A stretch of 14,334 nt of DNA from JAAYDY01 sp964500225. Lineage in GTDB: Bacteria > Planctomycetota > Phycisphaerae > FEN-1346 > JAACEH01. Of the stretch, positions 6,593 through 14,282 are shown one piece after another. The notes beneath the pieces are model-generated. The model saw only the letters and a list, made by a program, of their open reading frames with translations. It had not been told where the DNA came from and ran no database searches. The stretch covers positions 1 through 14,334 of the forward strand of contig CAZCOA010000060.1 in the NCBI GenBank assembly GCA_964500225.1, written 5' to 3'. A program made the translations under genes and the position numbers. The first letter of the stretch is position 1. Every line of letters starts with the position of its first letter.

Positions 6593-8623
6593 ATGAACGT
6601 ATCGTGGAAATGGTTGCTCGAGTACGTCAGGTTTGGCGGGTCGCTGGATGAGGCCGTGCGGTGCATGACCCTGGCCGGGCTGAACGTGGACAGCGTCGAA
6701 CCGCTGGCCGATGGCGACGCGCTGCTGGATGTCGAGGTCGGCAGCAACCGTCCGGACTGTCTCGGGCACCTTGGCGTGGCGCGTGAGCTGGCGGCGATCA
6801 CGGGGTCGGAATTCGTCGTCCCGTCGGCGGACTTCCAGGAAGGGGCCGAGGACGTGTGCGGCCTGGCTTCCGTCGAGGTCGCCGACACTCGGGGGTGTCC
6901 GAGGTACACGGCCCGTGTTATTCGCAACGTGAAGGTCGGCCCAAGCCCGCAGTGGCTCGTGCGGCACATCGAGGCCATCGGCCTGCGGCCGGTGAACAAC
7001 GTTGTGGACGTGACGAACTTCGTTCTGTACGAGCACGGGCAGCCCTTGCATGCTTTCGATTACGACCGCATGGCGGAGCACCGGATTGTGGTTCGCCGGG
7101 CCAGGGACGGCGAGCTGTTCGAGGCCATCGACCATTCGCGGCACACGCTGGCGGCGGGCGACCTGGTGATTGCCGACGCGAGGCGTCCGGTGGCCATGGC
7201 CGGCGTCATGGGCGGGCTGGACACGGAAGTGACCGAGCGAACGGTCCACGTGTTGCTGGAGTCGGCGAAGTTCGATCCGTTAAGCGTGCGGACGACGAGC
7301 CGTCGGACGCAACTGATGAGCGATTCGAGCTACCGTTTCGAACGCGGTGTGGATTACGACGGCGTGGACTGGGCAAGCCGTCGGGCGTGCCGGCTGATTG
7401 TGGAGACCGCGGGCGGCACGGTGGCGCGCGGCGTAATCGACGTGCATACGGCGCCTTCGCCACCGTCGGTGATACGGTTCCGTTGGGGCCTGGTTCGGCG
7501 GGTTTTGGGTATCGATGTGCCGCGCGACGAGTCGCTGCGGATTCTCCGGGCGCTGGGCATCGAGGTGCTCGGCGAGGACGGCGAGTCGGTGGCGGTGCGG
7601 CCGCCGGCGTTCCGCCGCGACCTGACACGCGACATTGATCTGGTGGAAGAGATCGCCCGCATTTACGGCTACGACAAGGTACCGTACCTGGAGCATGTGC
7701 CGACAGCGGCCCCTGTGACGATGCAACGTGAAGAAGTGCGCCGTGTGATCGAATCGACGCTGACGGCCGCGGGCTACCAGGAGGCGATTACGATTACGCT
7801 GACGGATGCCGAGTCGGCGTCGATGTTCTCGCCGGGCGACGACACGGCGCCGCTGGCCACACGCGGGACGGCATTGGCCGCGGCGACGTTTGTCCGCAAG
7901 AGCGTGCTGCCGGGGCTGCTCCAGGCCAAGCGCAACAACCAGGACGCAGGCCGGGGCGAAGTGGCCATGTTCGAGATTGCCCGGGCGTTCCGCGACCGGC
8001 CTGGCCGGACCATGCCTTACGAGGCGGTACATCTGGCCCTGCTGACCGACGACGATCCTGAGGACGGCTGCGGCGTTCTGGAAACACTGGCGTCGCGGCT
8101 CGGGGTCCAGGGACGTCTCGAGCGGCGACCGACTGCGCGGGTGGCCGAGCTTGATTCCCAGTGGCAGGCGGACCTGGTGTTCGACGGTGCGGTGATCGGT
8201 TTCTGCGGCCTGCTGGGCGACGCCGTGTGCAAACGCTTCAAGTTCCGTCACACGCCGTGGGTGGCCGAGTTCGAGCTTGAGCCGCTGGTAGCTGCGGCCC
8301 AATTGACGCCGCGCTACCGTCCAGTGCCGCAGCTTCCAGCGATCGAGCGCGACCTGGCTCTGATCGTGGACGAGGGCGTTCTGTGGCGCGACATGGACGC
8401 TGTGGCACGCGGGGCGGGGGTGGAGCAACTGGAAGATGTGCAGTTCGTCAGTCTCTATCGCGGCAAACCGATTCCGGCGGGCAGGAAATGCGTCGCTCTG
8501 CGATTGCGTTTTCGCGACCAGGCGTCCACATTGACCCACGAGCAGGCCGACGCATTCCAGAAGCGGATTTTGGCGACATTTTGCGAGAAATTAGCCGCAG
8601 AACTGCGCGCGGCCGGACAGTAA
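6593..8623 (+). CDS. pheT: Phenylalanine-tRNA ligase beta subunit, short form without tRNA-bind domain
   Basis: Beta chain of the alpha2-beta2 enzyme that charges tRNA(Phe); it carries the tRNA-contacting and editing domains. Visible parts: the N-terminal B1 segment (1-60); a B3/B4 editing domain at about 105-285 with GLRPVNNVVDVTNFVLYEHG (130-149); B5 at about 290-365 ending DIDLVEEIARIYGYDKVP; the B6/B7 catalytic-like core (about 375-570); and an FDX-ACB anticodon-binding domain at about 578-675. The product has 676 residues against 795 in E. coli. The missing part is local: GLNVDSVEPLADGD (29-42) runs straight into LLDVEVGSNRPDCL (44-57), with none of the roughly 110-residue EMAP/OB-fold tRNA-bind insertion found in most bacteria. 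I recall similar short forms in planctomycetes. pheS, usually just upstream, is not in this window. The gene has its own promoter at 6515-6542. Confidence 0.96.
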   Translation: MNVSWKWLLEYVRFGGSLDEAVRCMTLAGLNVDSVEPLADGDALLDVEVGSNRPDCLGHLGVARELAAITGSEFVVPSADFQEGAEDVCGLASVEVADTRGCPRYTARVIRNVKVGPSPQWLVRHIEAIGLRPVNNVVDVTNFVLYEHGQPLHAFDYDRMAEHRIVVRRARDGELFEAIDHSRHTLAAGDLVIADARRPVAMAGVMGGLDTEVTERTVHVLLESAKFDPLSVRTTSRRTQLMSDSSYRFERGVDYDGVDWASRRACRLIVETAGGTVARGVIDVHTAPSPPSVIRFRWGLVRRVLGIDVPRDESLRILRALGIEVLGEDGESVAVRPPAFRRDLTRDIDLVEEIARIYGYDKVPYLEHVPTAAPVTMQREEVRRVIESTLTAAGYQEAITITLTDAESASMFSPGDDTAPLATRGTALAAATFVRKSVLPGLLQAKRNNQDAGRGEVAMFEIARAFRDRPGRTMPYEAVHLALLTDDDPEDGCGVLETLASRLGVQGRLERRPTARVAELDSQWQADLVFDGAVIGFCGLLGDAVCKRFKFRHTPWVAEFELEPLVAAAQLTPRYRPVPQLPAIERDLALIVDEGVLWRDMDAVARGAGVEQLEDVQFVSLYRGKPIPAGRKCVALRLRFRDQASTLTHEQADAFQKRILATFCEKLAAELRAAGQ

Positions 8624-8639
8624 TCAGTTATAATGCCGG

Positions 8640-8983
8640 TGGCAGGCCAAAGCGGCCGATCGGCCATGGTCGGAAGTGCCTAAAGTTTCCGGACGGCTTG
8701 CCCGATAGGAATATTAAGGAACGCCGCGAGCATGGCGGCGATGCTGACAAGTGAATAGAGCCTCTGCCTGGTTCGTGTTTAGAAGCCTATTGAAACAACC
8801 GATACGCTCACACGGGGACCGGCAATGTCGCTGCGACGAGCACGCTCCGCACGGCGGAGCAGCCATGACTTGCAGCACTTGGTCACCACCTTCATTGTGG
8901 GTTGATTTCAAATGCTTCTTACGGCCTCACGGCGGGGGTCTAACATCGAAAAACGCCCGGCTCCTGCGAGTCGGGCGTTTTTT
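8640..8983 (+). ncRNA. Candidate structured noncoding RNA in the pheT-glmS gap
   Basis: The 393-base gap (8624-9016) has no convincing gene. A TATAAT (8629-8634) lies directly after the pheT stop, although no -35 box is visible. Hairpins follow in series: the palindrome GGCCGATCGGCC (8654-8665); CGGAA/TTCCG (8671-8694); CGCCGC/GCGGCG (8722-8740); AATAG/CTATT (8754-8791); and GCTCCGC/GCGGAGC with a 3-base loop (8844-8860). The two ends can pair: AGGCC (8644-8648) with GGCCT (8923-8927), extended by TG/CA and GCCG/CGGC across small bulges. A strong terminator ends the region. I found no signature of RNase P RNA, tmRNA, 6S, SRP RNA or a known riboswitch. It may instead be only a pheT 3' untranslated region. 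Confidence 0.33.
8949..8982. terminator. Strong bidirectional intrinsic terminator between pheT and glmS
   Basis: A 15-bp stem (8949-8963 with 8968-8982) closes on the 4-base loop CTGC; one G-T pair is the only non-Watson-Crick pair. The outer arms are AAAAACGCCCG and CGGGCGTTTTT, so both strands end in a T-run. It can stop plus-strand transcripts from pheT or the candidate RNA, and the minus-strand glmS message, whose stop codon is 34 bases away. Confidence 0.93.
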
Positions 8984-9016
8984 GTTTGAAGGGGGCGTTC
9001 GGTAGCGGCTGGAGAA

Positions 9017-10846
9017 CTACTCCACGGTGACGCTCTTGGCGAGATTCCGCGGCTTGTCCACCGCGCAGCCTCGCATCACGGCTACATGGTAGGCCAGCAG
9101 TTGCAACGGCACGACGTTCAGCAGCGGCTGAAGCGGTTCGCTGACATCCGGTACATAGATGACGTGGTCGGTATGGCGGCCGATTTCCTGGTCGCCCTCG
9201 GTGGCGACGGCGATGACCTTGCCGCCTCGGCTTCGCACCTCTTCAATGTTGCTCATGATCTTGTCGTATTGGAGCCCGCGATTAGCCAGAAAGACCACCG
9301 GCATGTCGGGGGTGATAAGGGCGATGGGCCCGTGCTTCATCTCGGCCGCGGGTAGCCCCTCGGCGTGGACGTAGCTGATTTCCTTGAGCTTCAGGGCTCC
9401 TTCGAGGGCAATCGGGAAGTTGTAGCCGCGGCCCAGGTAAAGCCAGTTCTCGCGGTCCTTGTAGGTGCGGGCGATTTCCTCGACGTGTGCGTCCTGCTTG
9501 AGCAATTCGCGCACTTGGTCAGGCACACGGGTCAGGGCCTGGATGATGTTGACCGCGTGGTGATGGGCCATGTGCCGCCGCCGCCCGAGGAACAGCGTCA
9601 TCAGGAAGAGCACCATGACCTGGCTGGTGAATGCCTTGGTGCTGGCGACGCCGATTTCCGGTCCGGCGTGCAGGTAGACGCCCGCATCGGTTTCTCGTGC
9701 GATGGTGGAGCCGACCACGTTGACGATGCCGAGTGTCAGAGCGCCCTTGTTGCGGGCCTCGCGGACGGCGGCCAACGTATCGGCCGTCTCGCCGCTTTGG
9801 CTGATCGCCACGACGACCGTGCCGTCTTCGATGATGGGGTTGCGGTAGCGAAACTCGCTGGCGTACTCGACCTCGACGGGAATTCGTGCCAGGTCCTCGA
9901 ACAGGTATTCGCCGATGAGGGCTGAGTGCCATGCGGTGCCGCAGCCGGTCAGGATGATCCGCTTGGCGCGCGTGAGTTCCTTGGCGAAGGCCCGCAAGCC
10001 GCCCAGCACGGCCGTCGCCTCTTCGATGTCGATGCGGCCGCGCATCGTATCGGCGAGGCTCTCCGGCTGTTCGTAAATCTCCTTCAGCATGAAGTGGGCA
10101 TAGCCCTTTTTCTCGATCTGCTCCAGATCCCACTCGACTTCCTGGATCTCCTTGCTCGTCGGTACGGCGTCGATGGTTGAGGTGGAGAAACCGTCGCGGG
10201 TGAGGGTGACGATTTCGCGGTCTTCCAGGTACACGACGCGGGTGGTGTGCGCGATGATGGCCGAAGCGTCGCTGGCGACGACGAATTCGCCGTCGCCGAT
10301 GCCGACAATCAGCGGGCTGCCGTTGCGTGCCGCCACGAGGACGTCGGGATTGTCGGCGTGAATGACCGCAATGCCATAGGTGCCGCGGGCTTCCTTCAGG
10401 CCCTGTCGGACGGCTTCGGTCAGGTCGCCGCGGTAATACTTCGCGAACAGGTGGGGCAGCACTTCGCTATCGGTTTCGCTGCGGAACACGACGCCTTCCT
10501 GCTCCAGGAGCTTGCGAAGGGCCGCATGGTTCTCGATGATGCCGTTGTGGACAACGGCCAGCTTGCCGGACGTATCGGTATGTGGATGGGCGTTTGCAAC
10601 CGAGGGACCGCCGTGCGTAGCCCATCGCGTGTGGGCGATGCCCAGCGTGCCGGCGTCGCAGGAACGCAGGGCCGCCTCGTTTTCGAGCATCATGATGCGT
10701 CCGACCGCCTTGGCCAGATGCATTCCGTCGGCGCATCGGATGGCCACGCCGGCCGAGTCGTAGCCGCGATACTCCAAGCGCTTCAGACCCTCGATCAGAA
10801 TGGGCTGTGCGCGGCGCTGGCCCAGATAGGCGACGATTCCACACAT
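9017..10846 (-). CDS. glmS: Glutamine-fructose-6-phosphate aminotransferase (isomerizing)
   Basis: Converts fructose-6-phosphate and glutamine to glucosamine-6-phosphate, the first step to UDP-GlcNAc for peptidoglycan and lipopolysaccharide. The 609 residues equal the E. coli length. Cys2, exposed once Met1 is removed, is the N-terminal nucleophile of the class II glutaminase domain (1-about 230), with Arg74, the HNGIIEN segment (100-106) and Asp126 in place. Two SIS sugar-isomerase domains follow, with GCGTAWHSA (301-309) and SQSGETADT (349-357). The isomerase residues Glu489, His505 and Lys604 correspond to E. coli Glu488, His504 and Lys603, and the end KPRNLAKSVTVE is diagnostic. ATG 10846 has AGGAG 6 bases upstream. 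The 120-base gap after the mannosidase gene has a GC hairpin (10934-10946) but no T-run, no clear promoter and nothing resembling a glmS ribozyme, so the two genes are probably cotranscribed. Confidence 0.98.
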   Translation of the reverse strand: MCGIVAYLGQRRAQPILIEGLKRLEYRGYDSAGVAIRCADGMHLAKAVGRIMMLENEAALRSCDAGTLGIAHTRWATHGGPSVANAHPHTDTSGKLAVVHNGIIENHAALRKLLEQEGVVFRSETDSEVLPHLFAKYYRGDLTEAVRQGLKEARGTYGIAVIHADNPDVLVAARNGSPLIVGIGDGEFVVASDASAIIAHTTRVVYLEDREIVTLTRDGFSTSTIDAVPTSKEIQEVEWDLEQIEKKGYAHFMLKEIYEQPESLADTMRGRIDIEEATAVLGGLRAFAKELTRAKRIILTGCGTAWHSALIGEYLFEDLARIPVEVEYASEFRYRNPIIEDGTVVVAISQSGETADTLAAVREARNKGALTLGIVNVVGSTIARETDAGVYLHAGPEIGVASTKAFTSQVMVLFLMTLFLGRRRHMAHHHAVNIIQALTRVPDQVRELLKQDAHVEEIARTYKDRENWLYLGRGYNFPIALEGALKLKEISYVHAEGLPAAEMKHGPIALITPDMPVVFLANRGLQYDKIMSNIEEVRSRGGKVIAVATEGDQEIGRHTDHVIYVPDVSEPLQPLLNVVPLQLLAYHVAVMRGCAVDKPRNLAKSVTVE

Positions 10847-10966
10847 GGTTCACTCCTGACTAGCTTTGTGTTCGCGGGGAGGGGGGCGACCGCGCAGCCG
10901 CGACGGCCCCTTGCGAGGGTTTATCGGCACGGGAGGCCACCGGCCTGTAGCCGCAGACTGTTCAGC

Positions 10967-13666
10967 TCAGTCGGCCCACTCGATTTCCAGGCTGACGATC
11001 TGCCGCGGGCGAGCCTCGACGTCTAGGCGGCCGTCCTTTGGTTTCTGCCAGGCGCCGGCGGGCGTCTCCTCCAGTGTGCACGGCCGGAACCGCCGGACCT
11101 TCCGGGCGAACCGGAGGCAGTCGCGGGCAGCGTGGTCCGACAGGTTCACCAGGCGTGCCACAGCGGTCGTGCCCGCCTCGGACGTTTTCAGGGCGGTTAG
11201 GGTCAGACGTCCTTTGTCCAGCGTCATCAGGCTCTGGGTCGGAGGCAGCGAGGGCTTCTCGCCGGCCTGGCGGACGGGGTGCAGGTACACGCCTGCCGTC
11301 AGGGCCCGGGCCTTCAGTGCCATCTCGGCGGCCTTCCAGGGGCCGGCCACCGGGACGATCTGCCACCGTAGAGTCACGTCGTGCAGCAGTTGGCCGCCGA
11401 CCTGATCGCGAACGTTCGCGTTCCAGTTGCGCGGAAACGCTCGGCAGGGCGTCAGGACCAGGCTGCGGCGCCGGTCGTCGCGAAGGCCCGCTTCGTGGAG
11501 CCCTTCGGTGGTGACGAACAGACCGCGTTTGCCGTCGTGGGCCCCGAGGAAGCTTGTGATCGGCTTGACGTCCTGGTCCGGCTCACGCCATTGGCTTGGG
11601 TTGCGCAAGGCCACGCCGCGGCGAACCACGTCGAACGGCGTCTCGGCGAGGACTTCGTCGGTGTGGAGGTCTGTCGGCAACAGGATCCGTAGTGAATGGT
11701 CGCGGATGACGTTGTGGACGGTTGTGGCGCATTCCACGGTGTCGGCTCCTTGGCGTAATGTCACCTCGGTGGCCACGATGAGGTCGATCATCTGACTACT
11801 TCGTCGCCGCGACTCATTGTCGAATCGAGCCGGCAGCGGCAGGCGATGCGTGATGCGGTACGTCACCTTCTGGTCGCCGTCGGCCACCTTGGCCACCGAG
11901 GCGGCCGCGGCCAAGCTGCTGTGGATCTCGTCGCATGTGGGCGAGAAATGGTTCCACCCGTCGCCGATGTCGGCCATGTCTTCCAGGAGGCCGAGGCCGC
12001 GGTACGCCGCTCCGTTGCGCTTGTCGGTCAGGTCGAACGTGCCGTTCGGCTGAATCTCGACTCGCAGATGCTTGTTCTCCATGACGCCGGGACCAGGGCT
12101 CATCGTGCCGACGATTAGCCGGGTCTGCTCCAGCCACCGGGCACGCAACGTCCGGTAGCCACAGGCAGGTAGCGGCAAGTGCACGGCGATTTCGACAGGC
12201 GTCACATTGGCGAGACGAGGCGTTCCCTTGGCAGACATCCACGGTGCGGGCTCCAGAGGCAGGTCGGCCAGTTTCTGATAGGGCACCTCGTGGCCGTCCT
12301 CGTCCAGAAGCTCGAAGGTCTGGAACCGCATTTGGTCGTGCACAAAGCGGCGAGCCTGTTCGCGTTCGGGCAGGGGCAGTCGCAGGTCCACTACGGCGTC
12401 GCGTTCGACGGGCAGGGGATTCCACACCTGGACCGTCAGGGCCATGCCCTCGCGATCAATTCGCGTGGCCTGGGCGACAGCCTCAGCCGCATCGCGACGC
12501 ACAATCTCGGCCAGCATGCGCGACTGGTCGAAGCGGTAAATCATGTCGCTGTGAACCTGGTCGAGGCTGCACCCGCAGATGCTGTCATGCGGGTGGTTCA
12601 GCAGCAGGTACTTCCAGGCAAGGGCAATGCTCGTGGCGGCTTCGTCGAATCCGTACGGCGACGCTAGGACCGCCATCGGCTCGGCCCACGATTCCAGCAG
12701 CGTCTGGCATCGGACGTTGGCCTGTTTCAGGTGAACGCGGCTGGACAGGACGTTGTTCAGGAGAACGTTGCCATGGACCTTGGCCGGTTCGCGTAACTCG
12801 CCTTTGACGGCCGGCCACCGGTCCGATGTGGGCCGCACGGCCGCAAGGAACTCATTGAAGTCGCTCCACAGGAAGTCGCAGTCGGCGCTTATGGTGTTGG
12901 CGCGGGCGAGGACATCCACCATGGCCTCCTCGGGCGGCATATGGTCGTGCGCGTCCAGCAGGAGCACAGCGTCGAGGCCGGTGCGCTGGCGTTCGGCGGC
13001 GGCCAGGGCGACGACAGCCTCGGCATCGGCCTTACTGCCGAGAGGCTCCTCGCCCGGCTCTCGCCTTCGCAGGCGGGTCACCATGGTGCACATGCCATAC
13101 CCGCCGCTGTCCGGGAGCTTCACGGCCATCACGCGGCTGCCGTCGGAGGCCTCCCACTGGTACGGCGGCGGCTGCACCGAATCGCTCTGGCCACGGAAAA
13201 AGACGGCGCTGTCGATGCCGAACCCCCGCAAGATCTGCGGAAGTTGGCTGTTGTGGCCGAACATATCGCAGACGTAGCCCACACGCATCGGCTCGACGCC
13301 CATGGCCCGCGCCTGACGGAAACCGAGCAGGAAGTTGCGGATCAGGGCCTCGCCGCTGACGAGCGACTCGTCGGGCATGACGAACCACGGGCCCACCAGG
13401 ATGCGGCCCGAGCGGATGAGTTTCGTCAGCCGCTTCTCATTCTCCGGACGGATCGCCAGGTAGTCGCCGACGACGGCTGTCTGCCCGTCGAGGAAGAACG
13501 ATCGGAACTGCTTGTTCCGTTCCATGATGTCCAGGAGTTTGTCGATGCAGAACACGAGCCGCGCGCGGAACTGCTGAAACGGCAAATACCACTCGCGATC
13601 CCAGTGGGTTCCCTGAATGTAGAATGCCTTCACGCGTCTCGTCTGGTCCGATTGCTTCTTTGCCAT
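10967..13666 (-). CDS. Glycoside hydrolase family 38 alpha-mannosidase
   Basis: A retaining, zinc-dependent alpha-mannosidase of 899 residues; E. coli MngB, a mannosylglycerate hydrolase of the same family, has 877. Expected zinc ligands and catalytic residues are present: THWDREWY at 20-27 (His21, Asp23), CDMFGHN at 133-139 (Asp134, nucleophile and ligand) and NHPHDSICG at 357-365 (His360 ligand, followed by Asp361). The catalytic barrel covers about 10-290, the helical middle domain about 295-390, and beta-sandwich domains fill the rest. There is no signal peptide, so the enzyme acts in the cytoplasm, on imported oligosaccharides, mannosylglycerate or internal glycans; the true substrate cannot be read here. 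ATG 13666 has GGAG 8 bases upstream. A promoter candidate and an overlapping inverted repeat lie just upstream, suggesting control by a repressor or activator. glmS follows 120 bases downstream on the same strand. Confidence 0.93.
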   Translation of the reverse strand: MAKKQSDQTRRVKAFYIQGTHWDREWYLPFQQFRARLVFCIDKLLDIMERNKQFRSFFLDGQTAVVGDYLAIRPENEKRLTKLIRSGRILVGPWFVMPDESLVSGEALIRNFLLGFRQARAMGVEPMRVGYVCDMFGHNSQLPQILRGFGIDSAVFFRGQSDSVQPPPYQWEASDGSRVMAVKLPDSGGYGMCTMVTRLRRREPGEEPLGSKADAEAVVALAAAERQRTGLDAVLLLDAHDHMPPEEAMVDVLARANTISADCDFLWSDFNEFLAAVRPTSDRWPAVKGELREPAKVHGNVLLNNVLSSRVHLKQANVRCQTLLESWAEPMAVLASPYGFDEAATSIALAWKYLLLNHPHDSICGCSLDQVHSDMIYRFDQSRMLAEIVRRDAAEAVAQATRIDREGMALTVQVWNPLPVERDAVVDLRLPLPEREQARRFVHDQMRFQTFELLDEDGHEVPYQKLADLPLEPAPWMSAKGTPRLANVTPVEIAVHLPLPACGYRTLRARWLEQTRLIVGTMSPGPGVMENKHLRVEIQPNGTFDLTDKRNGAAYRGLGLLEDMADIGDGWNHFSPTCDEIHSSLAAAASVAKVADGDQKVTYRITHRLPLPARFDNESRRRSSQMIDLIVATEVTLRQGADTVECATTVHNVIRDHSLRILLPTDLHTDEVLAETPFDVVRRGVALRNPSQWREPDQDVKPITSFLGAHDGKRGLFVTTEGLHEAGLRDDRRRSLVLTPCRAFPRNWNANVRDQVGGQLLHDVTLRWQIVPVAGPWKAAEMALKARALTAGVYLHPVRQAGEKPSLPPTQSLMTLDKGRLTLTALKTSEAGTTAVARLVNLSDHAARDCLRFARKVRRFRPCTLEETPAGAWQKPKDGRLDVEARPRQIVSLEIEWAD

Positions 13667-13726
13667 GATTGGGCTCCAACCTCCCCCAGGCGATGCCGTG
13701 GTTAAAATGTCGGTGACGTCATCCTA

Positions 13727-13747
13727 GGCAGGGCATTCTAGCCTGCC
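13727..13747. promoter_or_regulatory. Inverted repeat overlapping the mannosidase -10 box, possible operator
   Basis: GGCAGG (13727-13732) and CCTGCC (13742-13747) are perfect inverted arms around 9 bases. The predicted minus-strand -10 hexamer TAGAAT (13740-13735) lies inside the spacer. A protein bound here would block RNA polymerase. The arms are short, so chance is possible. Confidence 0.4.
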
Positions 13748-13762
13748 GTTGGAAATTGTCAT
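13735..13762 (-). promoter_or_regulatory. Candidate sigma-70 promoter for the mannosidase-glmS unit
   Basis: On the minus strand ATGACA (13762-13757) and TAGAAT (13740-13735) each match the consensus at 5 of 6 positions with a 16-bp spacer. This is the same spacer length as the pheT promoter. Transcription would start near 13728, about 60 bases before ATG 13666. Confidence 0.6.
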
Positions 13763-13798
13763 CTGCCATTTCGCTGCCATCGGCATACGCGAGGGCGG

Positions 13799-13828
13799 TT
13801 GCTCCGGGGGGGCGGGTTCGTCTATGAT
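13799..13828 (+). promoter_or_regulatory. Weak promoter candidate for yjbQ
   Basis: TATGAT (13823-13828) is a good -10 box. The best -35, TTGCTC (13799-13804) at 18 bp, matches at only 3 positions. It lies 40 bases before ATG 13869, a sensible distance. Confidence 0.35.
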
Positions 13829-13857
13829 CAGCGGTGCGGCATGCATCGAAACCCGAG

Positions 13858-13863
13858 AAGGAG
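13858..13863 (+). promoter_or_regulatory. Ribosome binding site deciding the yjbQ start
   Basis: AAGGAG lies 5 bases before ATG 13869. The frame is open upstream to an ATG at 13749, but that extension would translate both this site and the -10 box, and it adds 40 residues with no family match. Confidence 0.8.
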
Positions 13864-13868
13864 ACGCC

Positions 13869-14282
13869 ATGAAAGTCAGAACCGAGTACCGGACGTTCAC
13901 CACCCGCAAGCACCGGGAGTATGTTCGCATCACGGAAGACGTGGCCGCCGTGGTTCGCGAGGCCGGCATCACCGAGGGCATGGTCCTGGTGTCGGCCATG
14001 CACATCACGGCTGGGGTTTTCGTCAACGACAACGAGCCGGGCCTGCTCCAGGATATCGACGAGTGGCTCGAGGGGCTGGCGCCGTATCGCGATGACTACC
14101 GGCACCATCGCACCGGCGAGACCAACGGCGACTCGCATCTGAAGAATCTGCTGGTTCACCACCAAGTGATTCTGCCGGTGACCGGCGGCAAACTGGACCT
14201 CGGTCCGTGGCAGGAAGTGTTCTACGCCGAGTTCGACGGCCGGCGGCCGAAGCGACTGGTCATCAAGGCGATGGGGGAGTAG
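13869..14282 (+). CDS. YjbQ/UPF0047 family protein
   Basis: The 137-residue product matches the family's usual length (E. coli YjbQ has 138). Landmarks are HITAGVFVNDNEPGLLQDI at 45-63, DSHLKNLLV at 88-96 (the conserved His-bearing region) and GGKLDLGPWQEVFYAEFDG at 106-124. The family forms small beta-rich trimers. A weak thiamine-phosphate synthase activity has been reported for YjbQ, giving the name secondary thiamine-phosphate synthase, but its true role is unsettled. The start is ATG 13869 because of the AAGGAG 5 bases upstream and the length match. The gene is divergent from the mannosidase and probably transcribed from its own promoter. Nothing after its stop can be assigned in the last 52 bases, apart from a possible 5-bp inverted repeat (14313-14317 with 14330-14334) cut off by the window end. 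Confidence 0.92.
   Translation: MKVRTEYRTFTTRKHREYVRITEDVAAVVREAGITEGMVLVSAMHITAGVFVNDNEPGLLQDIDEWLEGLAPYRDDYRHHRTGETNGDSHLKNLLVHHQVILPVTGGKLDLGPWQEVFYAEFDGRRPKRLVIKAMGE

Noticed and set aside
5440..6999. A 519-residue minus-strand frame crossing rsmB, the small membrane protein and pheT
   Set aside because: It spans three unrelated plus-strand genes and a clear promoter, and its Arg/Ser/Pro-rich composition is that of GC-rich shadow translation.
7280..8539. Long minus-strand frame opposite pheT
   Set aside because: It lies wholly within pheT, which has full domain support; no motif is seen in the reverse reading.
8714..8911. A 65-residue minus-strand frame in the same gap
   Set aside because: No promoter or ribosome binding site; high Cys/Arg/His composition is typical of noise, and it overlaps the hairpin series.
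8640..8983. Identification of the gap as RNase P RNA, tmRNA, 6S or SRP RNA
   Set aside because: The expected landmarks are absent: the AAAGTCC-type RNase P core, the tRNA-like tmRNA ends, and the SRP GGAA-loop region. The GGAGCAGCC at 8856-8864 resembles part of SRP RNA but lacks the partner strand and loop. It is too long for 6S.
8751..9005. A GTG-started 84-residue frame in the pheT-glmS gap
   Set aside because: It reads through the strong terminator hairpin, has no ribosome binding site and shows no protein-like pattern.
10847..10966. A glmS ribozyme before glmS
   Set aside because: The gap is only 120 bases, shorter than the known ribozyme, and its core sequence is not seen; the ribozyme is mainly known from Firmicutes.
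13749..13868. N-terminal extension of yjbQ from ATG 13749
   Set aside because: It would translate the ribosome binding site and the promoter region, and the protein from 13869 already has the full family length.
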